DNA from: Saccharospirillum sp039982735
GTDB lineage: Bacteria > Pseudomonadota > Gammaproteobacteria > Pseudomonadales > Natronospirillaceae
Reading direction: 5' to 3'
Length of the DNA: 64,000 bases
Assembly (NCBI RefSeq): GCF_039982735.1
Contig: NZ_JBDWXV010000012.1
Location: 1 to 64,000, forward strand
The translations under genes were made by a program, and so were the position numbers. The notes beneath the pieces are model-generated. The model was not told the DNA's origin, searched no databases, and saw only the letters and a program-made list of their open reading frames with translations. This document shows, piece after piece, positions 33,354 through 42,164 of this stretch; within the stretch, counting starts at the first letter, position 1; each line of letters starts with the position of its first letter.

Positions 33354-34517
33354 ATGAAGACCCCCATACTCTCCAGCTTATCAAGACGGCACTTTTTGAC
33401 CCTGGCAGGTGGCGGCGCCATCGTTGCGGCAGGCAGTGGTATTTGGTTGTTTTCAGTTACCCGCACGCCTCATGCAGCGCTGGCGCCGTGGACGCAGGCT
33501 GGCACCTATGAAGAGCCGCGCCGGTACGCCCTGTCCCACGCGATTCTGGCGCCCAACCCTCACAATCTGCAGCCCTGGATGGTGGACTTAAGCGAAGCAG
33601 ACACCGTTACGCTGTTGCCAGACCCGACACGCCGACTACCGGAGACCGACCCCTTCGACCGTCAACTGACCATCGGGCTCGGCTGCTTTCTGGAGCAGAT
33701 GACCATCGCCGCCAGTGCACGCGGCTACCGGGTAGACACGGTGCTGTTTCCTGAGGGCAGTGAGCAAGACCGGCTGGGCGACCGTCCGGTGGCCCGTTGT
33801 ACCTTTACCGCTGCCGACCTACCGACCGACCCTCTGTTTGCGCAGATCCCTTACAGACGCTCCAACAAGGCCCCATTCGACATGGATCGCCCGGTAGCCG
33901 ATACGACCCTGGCATCCCTGGCTCCCGCCGTGCCGGGTGTTCGCTTTGACGGAACCGTAGAGGCCAGGCGCGTTGCCAGTCTTCGGGCACTGACCTGGGA
34001 GGCCTGGCTGGTGGAATACCACACGCCGGCGGCGCTTGAAGAAAGCATCGATCTGATGCGACTGGGCAAGGCCGAAATCAACGCCAACCCCGACGGCATT
34101 GATTTGGGTGGTATGCCGCTTGAGGCGCTGATCGCCACAGGGCTGGTCACCCGTGAAGCCCTGGCCACACCCGGCACGCAAAGCTATGAAACCGGCATTT
34201 CGATGTACGAGCCGATGCTGGCTGCAACGCCTGCTTTTGTGTGGCTTGCCAGCGCCGATAATAGCCGCACTACGCAAATTGCCAGCGGTCGCGCCTGGCT
34301 GAGGCTCAATTTGCTGACCACGCAACAAGGGCTGTCGCTGCACCCGGTTAGCCAATGTTTGCAGGAATACCCGGAGATGGCCGACCATTATCGCCAGGTA
34401 CACCAGGCGCTGGCGCAGTCCGGCGAGACCATTCAGATGCTCGGTCGTTTAGGGTATGCTGCTCCGGCGCCGCAAACCCCGCGCTGGAGCCTGGATGACA
34501 AAATCAAACGCACCTGA
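33354..34517 (+). CDS. Acg-family nitroreductase-fold protein, Tat-type signal
   Basis: 387 residues. A Tat-like signal SRRHFLTLAGG is followed by a hydrophobic stretch (about 20-38), then a nitroreductase-fold domain of the Acg type (APNPHNLQPWMVDL near the start, YRRSNKAPF mid-way). The second half lacks the typical FMN signature strength, so catalysis is uncertain. The ATG at 33354 is preferred over 33318 and 33264 because the operator and putative -10 lie at 33280-33320. The next gene, marR, overlaps its 3' end by 23 bp. Probably a quinone or nitro-compound stress oxidoreductase. Confidence 0.75.
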   Translation: MKTPILSSLSRRHFLTLAGGGAIVAAGSGIWLFSVTRTPHAALAPWTQAGTYEEPRRYALSHAILAPNPHNLQPWMVDLSEADTVTLLPDPTRRLPETDPFDRQLTIGLGCFLEQMTIAASARGYRVDTVLFPEGSEQDRLGDRPVARCTFTAADLPTDPLFAQIPYRRSNKAPFDMDRPVADTTLASLAPAVPGVRFDGTVEARRVASLRALTWEAWLVEYHTPAALEESIDLMRLGKAEINANPDGIDLGGMPLEALIATGLVTREALATPGTQSYETGISMYEPMLAATPAFVWLASADNSRTTQIASGRAWLRLNLLTTQQGLSLHPVSQCLQEYPEMADHYRQVHQALAQSGETIQMLGRLGYAAPAPQTPRWSLDDKIKRT

Positions 34518-34971
34518 CACCACGCCACCGGATGATGGGCGCACTATGTTCGAACTGCTTAATGAAGTGGGCATCATCGCGCAGCTGAGTCGGGCGTTGC
34601 TGGAATCCCGGCTGGAGGACGGCCTGACCATCCACCATTTCGGTGCGTTGAATCATTTGGTCCGCCTGGGGGATGGCCGCACGCCGATCGACATGGCTCG
34701 CGCCTTTCAGGTACCCAAGACCAGCATGTCACATACGCTGGCCGGGCTTGAGAAACGCGGGCTCATTCACCTGGTACCCAACCCGGCTGACGGCCGTGGG
34801 AAACTGGTCATCCTGACCGACGCGGGTCGTGACGTTCGTGAACGCGCGATCCACACCATCGGTCCGGACATCGCCCGCCTGGTACCGGAGTTTGAGCCGG
34901 GAGAGGCCCAGTCCATTCTACCGGTGTTACGCAAACTGCGAACCTTGCTCGATAACGCCCGGGACCGTTGA
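34495..34971 (+). CDS. MarR-family transcriptional regulator
   Basis: 158 residues. Winged helix (about 30-110) with TPIDMARAFQVPKTSMSHTLAGLEKRGLI as the helix-turn-helix and NPADGRGKLVILT as the wing. The start at 34495 lies inside the nitroreductase 3' end. It probably represses its own operon through the paired sites at 33280-33314. Confidence 0.88.
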   Translation: MTKSNAPDTTPPDDGRTMFELLNEVGIIAQLSRALLESRLEDGLTIHHFGALNHLVRLGDGRTPIDMARAFQVPKTSMSHTLAGLEKRGLIHLVPNPADGRGKLVILTDAGRDVRERAIHTIGPDIARLVPEFEPGEAQSILPVLRKLRTLLDNARDR

Positions 34972-34975
34972 CGGC

Positions 34976-35725
34976 TCAGTCGGCTTTGGCCTGTTCGGCG
35001 TCCTGGCTCTTAACCACCTTGTGCTGATCTTCACTGATGCCCATCTTCCAATAACTGGACACGTAGAGATGGCTCCTGGCGACTTGCTTGTCCTGTTTGA
35101 AAAAAGCCCGCAACGCTCGCATGCTTTGAAACTCGCAAGCAGCCCAGGCGGCCGGCTGCCCTGGCAGCCAGTCGAGTTGCTTAACCCGGTTCAGCAGCAC
35201 CTGGCCGTCCGGGTCGGGCTCGGCGTTTACCACCCAGACCAGTTCCAGGTCATCCGGTTTTTCCAGTTCCTGAATGTCGGCACGGTCGAGCACTTCAATA
35301 ACGGCATAGCCACGGGCATCGGCCGGCAACAGCCCGAGATTGACGCTGATCGCCGGTAGCGCTGTCATGTCGCCGATCAGCAGAAACCAGTCAGCCTGCT
35401 CATTAACCAGCTTTTTGGGGCCTGGTCCCCCAATCAGAATCCGGTCGCCCGGCTGAGTGTCCTGCGCCCATTGGGATGCCGGGCCCGTCGTATCGTGAAT
35501 CACGAAATCGACATCGATTTCAGCGTCGCGGTGGTGGCGAACGGTGTAGGTTCGCATCAGCGGGCGGGCTTCGCCCGGGGACGGGAAAATCAGTTTGATG
35601 TAAGCGCTCGCCTGGTCGTCGGGAAACGACGCCATGCCCGCGCCGCCCAGGGTAACGCGGCGCATGTGAGGGGTGACATCGCGGGTAGCCAGTACTTCCA
35701 GCTCGCGGGGTTCTGGTTTGACCAT
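34976..35725 (-). CDS. Siderophore-interacting FAD protein, ferric reductase (ViuB/YqjH type)
   Basis: 249 residues. FAD-binding domain (about 5-125) with RRVTLGG and MRTYTVRHHRDAEIDVDFVIH, then an NAD(P)H-binding SIP domain (about 130-245) with LLIGDMTALPAI. It reduces ferric siderophores in the cytoplasm to release Fe(II). The ATG at 35725 has AGGAGA upstream. A perfect Fur-type palindrome lies 70 bp upstream, supporting iron-repressed expression. No siderophore receptor or transporter is adjacent. Confidence 0.9.
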   Translation of the reverse strand: MVKPEPRELEVLATRDVTPHMRRVTLGGAGMASFPDDQASAYIKLIFPSPGEARPLMRTYTVRHHRDAEIDVDFVIHDTTGPASQWAQDTQPGDRILIGGPGPKKLVNEQADWFLLIGDMTALPAISVNLGLLPADARGYAVIEVLDRADIQELEKPDDLELVWVVNAEPDPDGQVLLNRVKQLDWLPGQPAAWAACEFQSMRALRAFFKQDKQVARSHLYVSSYWKMGISEDQHKVVKSQDAEQAKAD

Positions 35726-35793
35726 GTCGGTGTCTCCTGTTAAACGGGTTGATAAAGCCTGTCTGATAGGTCGGAGCCTACCACAACCAATGC

Positions 35794-35814
35794 AAATGAT
35801 AAATATTATCATTT
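35794..35814. promoter_or_regulatory. Fur box
   Basis: AAATGATAA (35794-35802), ATA, TTATCATTT (35806-35814): a perfect 9-bp inverted repeat with a 3-bp spacer. It agrees with the Fur consensus and sits upstream of the siderophore-interacting protein gene. Confidence 0.85.
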
Positions 35815-35984
35815 AAGAGAATCTCATCGCCTGCCAGCGAAACGCCCGGGTGCGGGCGCTTGGCAGTGGCATTGAAGACCCGGGCACCTGGTAAACCAGT
35901 CACGACCGTTTATTACGGCCGTTCATGCGCTTCACTCAACGGTTTGGACCGGTCAATGGGCACAACATAAAGCCCGCTAACCGG

Positions 35985-37313
35985 CTATCGACTGACAACG
36001 ACATTGAGCTCGGCCTGAAACCCGTCTTGCTGCTCCGGCGCCGGAGACCGCAATACCAGGTGCAAACCAGCACCTTCAACAATGGCATCGACAATCGCCA
36101 AGCCAATACCCGACCCCGGCGCCTGGGTGTGTGAACGAACAAACCGTTTGCGCAATCCGGCCAATTCGTCAGGCCCCAACGCGGTGCCCCGGTTGGTAAC
36201 AGCCAGTTTTCCGTCTGCCGAAAGGGCTACTTTCACGGGTGATCCCTGCTCACCATGCTTGAGTGCATTGTCGATCAGGTTTCTAACGAGTATGGCAAAC
36301 GCATCCGGGTTCAACAGTGAATTAACTGGGGCATCACTGCGCTGAAGTATCAGGCGACCGGGTTCCTCCCGCTCACAATCACTCACAACCGTCTCAAGCA
36401 CCGGTACCAGGTTGTATGGGGTCTCCGACAGGACACCACCGCCTTCTGCTTTTGCCAGTTCAAGCAGCTTCTGTGACAGCCGCGACAGCCCCTGCAGCGA
36501 CGCTTCGATCTCAGCCACTTTACGCAAAGAGGGTGTTTCAGACAGATCCGCTTTCAAGCGTTGCACTTTTGCCAGCGCTGTTGCCAGGGGCGTTCGTAAC
36601 TCATGGGCACTGTTGGCGGTGAAGCTTCGCTCGGCATCAAGTACGCGCCGAAGTCGCTCCAGTAACCGGTTGATCGAGACGGCCATGGGTTCCAGTTCTT
36701 GCGGAAGTTGATCGACCGGCACGGGAGACAAATCGGCCGCTCCACGAACTTCCAGTGACTCGCTGAAGTCCACCACCCGGCGCAATGAAAACCGAACCGT
36801 CCACCAGACGCCCAGAAGACTGACCGGAATCAGCAGCAACAATGGCAACAGGAGTGCGATGCCGGCTTCTAAGGCCGCCTCTTGCCGATGCATCAGCGGT
36901 TCGGCAATGTCGATGAATATCGTCTGGCTGACGGCAGAGGTGCCGTAAAGTCGGTGGGTAGCGGTGTTATAAAATCCATTTCCCGGTCGCTCGTTAAATA
37001 CCGATAGATCCACATCATGCGACTGAAGCAAAACAGTGCCAGACGCATCCCGTATGAGGTAGGTCAGGTATTCGTCGTGGTCCGCCATCGCCGGTGCTGT
37101 CTTCTGCACACGATCGGATTCACGACTGAGGATATCGGTCACCGCCAATGGCAGAATTCGTTGCGCCGTTTCCTGCAACGCACTGTCGAATACCTCTTCC
37201 ATTTCGTGCTGTGCAACCATGCCTGAAGCCAGCACACCCAGCAACCAAAGCACGGTGACGCCCGCTGTCAGGCCCAGGCTGAGCGTTCTCTGCAAGCTGC
37301 GTTTACCCTTCAT
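35985..37313 (-). CDS. Sensor histidine kinase, QseC/PmrB-like
   Basis: 442 residues. TM1 (about 12-35), a periplasmic domain (about 36-150), TM2 (about 151-173), HAMP, HisKA with NSAHELRTPLATAL and HATPase_c with NLIDNALKHG and GSGIGLAIVDAI. It overlaps the 3' end of the response-regulator gene by 11 bp. Divergent from the PepSY/DUF2271/reductase operon, which it probably controls. Metal or redox sensing is a guess from that context. Confidence 0.9.
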   Translation of the reverse strand: MKGKRSLQRTLSLGLTAGVTVLWLLGVLASGMVAQHEMEEVFDSALQETAQRILPLAVTDILSRESDRVQKTAPAMADHDEYLTYLIRDASGTVLLQSHDVDLSVFNERPGNGFYNTATHRLYGTSAVSQTIFIDIAEPLMHRQEAALEAGIALLLPLLLLIPVSLLGVWWTVRFSLRRVVDFSESLEVRGAADLSPVPVDQLPQELEPMAVSINRLLERLRRVLDAERSFTANSAHELRTPLATALAKVQRLKADLSETPSLRKVAEIEASLQGLSRLSQKLLELAKAEGGGVLSETPYNLVPVLETVVSDCEREEPGRLILQRSDAPVNSLLNPDAFAILVRNLIDNALKHGEQGSPVKVALSADGKLAVTNRGTALGPDELAGLRKRFVRSHTQAPGSGIGLAIVDAIVEGAGLHLVLRSPAPEQQDGFQAELNVVVSR

Positions 37314-37968
37314 GGGTTTTCAACCGGTAGCCCATGCCACGAACGGTTGCCACCAGATCCCGTCCCAGTTTCTTGCGCAAACGGCTGATATAAACCTCGA
37401 TGGTATTGCTCTCAATTTCGGCGCCGAATTCATAGAGCCGGTCTTCGAGCTGCGACCTTGAGAGCAACTTCCCCGGGTGTTGCAGGAATGCGTCGAGCAG
37501 TGCCCACTCCCGCGATGTGAGCTCAATGGGCTCGCCATTGCGCACAACGGTGTGATCGCCCAGATTGACGGTCAGTTCACCAACAGACACCACTGGATTC
37601 GGATTGCCGCGGTATCGACGGGCAACCGCAAACACCCGGGCCGACAATTCCGACAGGTCAAACGGTTTGACCAGGTAGTCGTCCGCGCCGCAATTCAGCC
37701 CCTCAATGCGATCGGATACCTGGTCGCGCGCCGTCAGAATAATCACCGGGGTGGCATTTCCGCCGTGGCGCAGGGACTTCAGAAAATCAATGCCAAAGCC
37801 ATCGGGCAACTGAAGGTCCAGAAGAATCAGATCGTAGTGCGTGGTTCTCACGCTGGTTTCGGCAAATGCGAGGGTTTGCACCCAGTCTACTGCATGGCCA
37901 TCGGCGCTGATCTGCTCCTGGACCGCCTCGCCAAGGCCGACAGTGTCTTCCACTAACAACACGCGCAT
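37303..37968 (-). CDS. OmpR-family response regulator, QseB/PmrA-like
   Basis: 221 residues. Receiver with acidic pair ED (7-8), Asp51 in LILLDLQLPDG and VKPFDLSEL. The C-terminal winged helix (about 125-218) has SREWALLDAFLQHPGKLLSR and RGMGYRLK. First gene of its operon, with the kinase following. It shares a 172-bp divergent intergenic region with the PepSY gene at 38141. Confidence 0.92.
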   Translation of the reverse strand: MRVLLVEDTVGLGEAVQEQISADGHAVDWVQTLAFAETSVRTTHYDLILLDLQLPDGFGIDFLKSLRHGGNATPVIILTARDQVSDRIEGLNCGADDYLVKPFDLSELSARVFAVARRYRGNPNPVVSVGELTVNLGDHTVVRNGEPIELTSREWALLDAFLQHPGKLLSRSQLEDRLYEFGAEIESNTIEVYISRLRKKLGRDLVATVRGMGYRLKTHEG

Positions 37969-38140
37969 TCGACATCCTTAAACGGGTTATGTGCTTACCA
38001 TAGTATCGCTGAAACCTGACAACCATCTGAATTCCAAACGTTTGCTGAAAACAGACACACGCGTCGAGGTATTACCCCTTTCAGGTCCGAGTCAGAAACA
38101 CCGGATACAGTGGTGACATTCAACTGAGAGGACAGCAATC

Positions 38141-38563
38141 ATGAAAACACCTTCCCTGGCTCTGAGCCTATCCCTCCTGCTGATCAGCGGGGCAGCACTG
38201 GCCGATGACGACTGCGACGACCCCATTGCCAACTGGCAGCCTAGAGAGGCATTGCGCCAGCAATTGCAGGACGACGGCTGGATTGTTTATCGCATCAAAA
38301 TTGACGACGGCTGTTATGAAGTCAAAGCACAGGACAACGAGGGAAATCGTGTGGAAGCCAGCTTCGCCCCCGCGTCGCTTGAAATGATGGAATGGGAGCG
38401 AGAAGACGACGAGGACGGCTATGACGATGATGACCATGACGACGACAAGGACAACAACCGTCAGTATCAGCCGGCCGTCAACCGCCAACCGACTAATGCC
38501 GGGCAGCCCTCTGCCCCAACGAACGGCATTGTAAACAATCGACCTACGGTCACCGTTGAATAA
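38141..38563 (+). CDS. Periplasmic PepSY-domain protein with Asp-rich tail
   Basis: 140 residues. A signal peptide (1-21, ending GAALA) is followed by a PepSY domain (about 30-88: REALRQQLQDDGWIVYRIKIDDGCYEVKAQDNEGN). A segment with a DDDDHDDDKD run (about 95-108), which looks metal-binding, and a Pro/Asn-rich end follow. It is preceded by GAGAGGACAG. First of three genes in an operon divergent from the QseBC-like pair; such small PepSY proteins often modulate the sensor kinase or bind cations. Confidence 0.82.
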   Translation: MKTPSLALSLSLLLISGAALADDDCDDPIANWQPREALRQQLQDDGWIVYRIKIDDGCYEVKAQDNEGNRVEASFAPASLEMMEWEREDDEDGYDDDDHDDDKDNNRQYQPAVNRQPTNAGQPSAPTNGIVNNRPTVTVE

Positions 38564-38602
38564 CTGTTTTACGGCGAACACAACCACCGCGGAGATCAGA
38601 CA

Positions 38603-39073
38603 ATGAAGCAACCCCTGTTAACACTCGTTCTTGCTGTGGTGCTGGCATTCCCTGCCCTGGCTCTGGCAAGGGAAGTCACGTTAACCACTCAGATGGCCAA
38701 CTACCGGGGGGACGGAGCTTACCTCGCCCTCTACCTGACGGACTCGAACGGAGTCTACAAGGGCACCCTCTGGATCGCGGGCGGCAAACGCAAGTACTAC
38801 GAGCACTTGCGTGACTGGGCCAGAGGCAGTCGCATGAACCCGGCGGACTACGACGGCCTGACCGGAGCCAGTGTCACCCGCGGCCGTACACTCAGGATTA
38901 CGCTCGACCTGGACGATTCCCTGCTCGACAGCGGTCACGAGATTCGTATCGATTCCGCGGTGGAGGATCTGCGTGATAACCGGTCGGATGTCGTGGCGCC
39001 GCTGACGACGGAAGGCGCGGGCAACCCCATCAGCGGACGAGGCTACGTAGAGTCGTTCACCTACGAATTCTGA
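38603..39073 (+). CDS. DUF2271-family periplasmic protein
   Basis: 156 residues with a signal peptide (1-22, ending ALALA). The DUF2271 body includes LYLTDSNGVYKGTLWIAGGKRKYYEHLRDW and DGLTGASVTRGRTL. The family is usually found next to PepSY proteins and flavin-linked membrane reductases, sometimes with ApbE; its activity is unknown. It lies 39 bp after the PepSY gene and 21 bp before the reductase. Confidence 0.85.
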   Translation: MKQPLLTLVLAVVLAFPALALAREVTLTTQMANYRGDGAYLALYLTDSNGVYKGTLWIAGGKRKYYEHLRDWARGSRMNPADYDGLTGASVTRGRTLRITLDLDDSLLDSGHEIRIDSAVEDLRDNRSDVVAPLTTEGAGNPISGRGYVESFTYEF

Positions 39074-39094
39074 GGCTATACAGGAGCTCTGTTC

Positions 39095-41317
39095 ATGTGG
39101 CGCACCTTTCATTCAATCGCTGGCTTATTGGCTGCGGTACTGTTGATCACCGTTGCCAGCAGCGGGGCCATCTTATCGGTGTCTCCCGCTCTGGATCGTT
39201 CAGGTGCGACCATTCCGGCACAGGGCACAGTTTCAGTCGCCCAGCTCGCCGGCCGAGTGGTGAACCACTATCCGCAGACCGAACAGATAAAGCGATTACC
39301 CTCGGGTGTGATTGTCGTTTACTACGTCAATGACGGTACCCCGGGAGCAGACCGGGTCGACCCTCTGACAGGTTTGGGAGTCGGGTCCTATCAGCCGCCA
39401 CCCCTGTTCCGCTGGGTCAAGGATCTGCACCGTGCGTTTTTGCGCGACGATGGCGGACGTTTGCTCGCGGGTCTGACCGCTGCCGTCATGGTATTGATGT
39501 GCCTTTCGGGTGCCTTTCTGCTGGCTCGCCGCTCTGGTGGTTGGCGATCACTGTTAAAACCACTGACGGGAACCGGTGATCAGCGGGTGCACTCTGAACT
39601 GGCACGCTTTGCGATCATCGGATTACTGCTGTCAGCCCTGACCGGCACCTACCTGTCTGCCGTTCGATTCGGTCTGGCACCTGAGCCGATGAGCAATGAA
39701 CCGGCCTACCCGGCAGAGGTGACTGGCGGCACTCCTGCCACCGTTAGCTCGCTCAAGGCGCTTCGGGAAACCGACCTGAATTCTTTGCATGAACTGGTCT
39801 TTCCATACCCGCATGATCCATTGGATGTGTACTCACTGAGCACCCGGCAAGGCTCTGGGTTTGTTGACCCGTCCACCGGCGAACTGCTGGAATTTGAAGC
39901 GACAACCTCCCACAGTCGGCTCCATGGCCTGATCCTCAGTCTGCATACCGGCGAGGGTTTGTGGTGGCTTGGGCTGTTAGTGGGCGCGTCATCACTGACC
40001 GTACCGGTTCTCGGCATCAGTGGAACCCGCATCTGGTGGCGGCGCCGGAGTTCGGTAGACCGTTCGCTGAACAACGCCGACATCGCAACCGCCGATACGG
40101 TGATTCTGGTCGGTTCAGAACACAACACGACCTATGGTTTTGCCCGAGTCCTTCATGAGCAAATGGTCGCAGCAGGACGACGGGTGCTGACGGCCGACAT
40201 GAACGATCTGGCTCAAGCCTACCCCAGCGCCTCGATGCTGTTCGTACTGACAGCCACTTACGGCGACGGTGGCCCGCCTGCGTCTGCCGAATCGTTCATG
40301 CGGAAACTGAACCACTTTCACATCACCCACGGTCTTTCTTTCGCTGTACTCGGCTTTGGTGACCGGCAATATGCCGACTACTGCCGGTTTGCCGTTGAAG
40401 TGGACGAAGCGCTGGGGAGAATTGGGCTCGAACGGCTCGATGAGGCCGCGTTTATTGATCGACAGTCATCCCGGATGTTCAATGACTGGGGCCACCGACT
40501 GGCAAAACGGATCGATGTGCCGTTGTCACTCGTCCATGACCCTGTCCCTTCAACCCGGTTCAAGCTCGAACTGCTTGACCGGGCTGACTTCGGCGCACAG
40601 ATCGATGCGCCCACCAGCATCCTGCGGTTCGGGCCAGCCCGGAAAACCGGCATGGCATCCTATCTTCCCTGGCGGGGTGCCAGACCCCTACCGGAATTTG
40701 AAGCCGGTGACCTGATCGGTGTGATCCCGCCGGGTGACGAAACGCCCCGTTATTATTCACTGGCCTGTTCAAGCACCGACGGTTTACTGGAAATTTGTGT
40801 GCGCAAGCAGCCTGGCGGCGTCTGTTCCGGGTTTCTGCACAACCTGAAAACGGGTGAGCAAATTCAGGGCTTCATCCAGCCTAACCCGGACTTCAGACCG
40901 GCACCCGGTCGGCACCCCATCATCTTAATCGGAGCAGGCGCTGGCATTGGTCCGCTGGCCGGATTTATAAGGAAGAACAATGCCCGCAACCCCATGTTCC
41001 TCTATTGGGGGGGACGAAACCCCCAGTCGGACTTTCTCTATCAGCCTGAACTTGACCGTTATCTTGATGACAGCCGGTTAACCGGCCTGACGACGGCCTT
41101 CTCAAGAACTGACAATCGGGCCTATGTTCAGGACAGAATCACCGAAGACGCACCAACCCTTCGCGACATGATTGAAAAGGGTGCGCAGATACTGGTGTGT
41201 GGCGGGCGGGAGATGGCTACCGGGGTCAGGCAGGTAATCGATGACCTGCTGGTGCCACTCGGCACCAGTGTCGACACCCTAAAACGAGAGGGTCGCTACC
41301 TGGAAGATGTTTATTAG
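39095..41317 (+). CDS. PepSY-TM / flavodoxin / ferredoxin-NADP reductase fusion
   Basis: 740 residues. PepSY-associated membrane region (about 1-330, four helices, with HRAFLRDDGGRL and RLHGLILSLHTGEG carrying conserved His). Next comes a flavodoxin-like FMN domain (about 340-480: ILVGSEHNTTYGFARVLHEQ, TATYGDGGPP). Last is a CysJ/P450-reductase-like FAD/NADPH module (about 490-740: RYYSLACSST, GAGAGIGPLAGFI, WGGRNPQSDFLY). It would move electrons from NADPH through FAD and FMN to haem or other acceptors in the membrane, for example extracytoplasmic iron reduction. Third gene of the PepSY-DUF2271 operon. Confidence 0.9.
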   Translation: MWRTFHSIAGLLAAVLLITVASSGAILSVSPALDRSGATIPAQGTVSVAQLAGRVVNHYPQTEQIKRLPSGVIVVYYVNDGTPGADRVDPLTGLGVGSYQPPPLFRWVKDLHRAFLRDDGGRLLAGLTAAVMVLMCLSGAFLLARRSGGWRSLLKPLTGTGDQRVHSELARFAIIGLLLSALTGTYLSAVRFGLAPEPMSNEPAYPAEVTGGTPATVSSLKALRETDLNSLHELVFPYPHDPLDVYSLSTRQGSGFVDPSTGELLEFEATTSHSRLHGLILSLHTGEGLWWLGLLVGASSLTVPVLGISGTRIWWRRRSSVDRSLNNADIATADTVILVGSEHNTTYGFARVLHEQMVAAGRRVLTADMNDLAQAYPSASMLFVLTATYGDGGPPASAESFMRKLNHFHITHGLSFAVLGFGDRQYADYCRFAVEVDEALGRIGLERLDEAAFIDRQSSRMFNDWGHRLAKRIDVPLSLVHDPVPSTRFKLELLDRADFGAQIDAPTSILRFGPARKTGMASYLPWRGARPLPEFEAGDLIGVIPPGDETPRYYSLACSSTDGLLEICVRKQPGGVCSGFLHNLKTGEQIQGFIQPNPDFRPAPGRHPIILIGAGAGIGPLAGFIRKNNARNPMFLYWGGRNPQSDFLYQPELDRYLDDSRLTGLTTAFSRTDNRAYVQDRITEDAPTLRDMIEKGAQILVCGGREMATGVRQVIDDLLVPLGTSVDTLKREGRYLEDVY

Positions 41318-41430
41318 CCAGGACTTTCATTAATCGCAAGGTTGGGCTTCTAAACGGCCAGCACGTGCTTACCCATAACCAGGAACGATTGTCGTTGGAC
41401 GTGCCGTCATGAGGGAACTTCCATCAGGCT

Positions 41431-42102
41431 TTACAAGCCCAATTTTCCCGCCAGGTCAGTCAGAGAAGGCACGGTAACGTCAGGTGCTTCCCCCCAGGGG
41501 TCGAACGGGGCGTCGGCCCTATTAACCCAGGCGGTTCGCCAGCCTGCATGCCGCGCGCCCAGAATATCAAAGGGGTTGCCGGAGATAAGCCAGGTATTGT
41601 CGGCGCGCGAATCTGCCGTTTCAAGGAAGTGCTGATACACCCGTGGAGCTGGCTTGAAGGTGCGCAACAGATCGACGCTGACAATGCCTTTCAAGTCCTC
41701 GATCAACCCGGCATTCTCTAGCAATTCTGACGCAATGGCCGCCTCGCCATTGGTGAAGCCAAAGGCATCGACCCCCATCAACGACAGTTGCTGCAATAGA
41801 CTCACGGCATCCGGAAAGGCCGGCAGATGCCGGTACGCCATCAGTAACTGATCACACTGGTCGTCACTCAATGCGACGCTCGCTTCACTCAGGGCAAAGC
41901 TCAGCGCCTGGCGGGTACAGACCGAGAACGGCTGATACTGCTCCATCAGCCCGCGGCGAAAACTGTACTCCAGCTGTTTCTCGCGCCAGCGACGACTGAT
42001 CGCCGCAGCCTGCTGCTCATCGTGCAGCATGTCCGCCAGAGTCAATTGAATGCCCTGAGTGTTGATCAGTGTGCCGTACACATCGAAAGCCAGCGTAACC
42101 AT
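41431..42102 (-). CDS. Haloacid dehalogenase type II-like HAD hydrolase
   Basis: 223 residues. Nucleophile Asp in AFDVYGTLIN, FTNGEAA (motif II), Lys in TFKPAPRVY and ISGNPFDILGARHAGW, as in the L-2-haloacid dehalogenase subfamily, where the last motif is usually SSNxxD. Here SGNPFD keeps Asn and Asp. It could dehalogenate 2-haloacids or be a related phosphatase. Independent gene. Confidence 0.82.
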   Translation of the reverse strand: MVTLAFDVYGTLINTQGIQLTLADMLHDEQQAAAISRRWREKQLEYSFRRGLMEQYQPFSVCTRQALSFALSEASVALSDDQCDQLLMAYRHLPAFPDAVSLLQQLSLMGVDAFGFTNGEAAIASELLENAGLIEDLKGIVSVDLLRTFKPAPRVYQHFLETADSRADNTWLISGNPFDILGARHAGWRTAWVNRADAPFDPWGEAPDVTVPSLTDLAGKLGL

Positions 42103-42164
42103 CGTAGCTCCGCTATTTAAGGAATGGGCTGTCAGTCTAGTCGATGATGCAAACAGACTGATCG

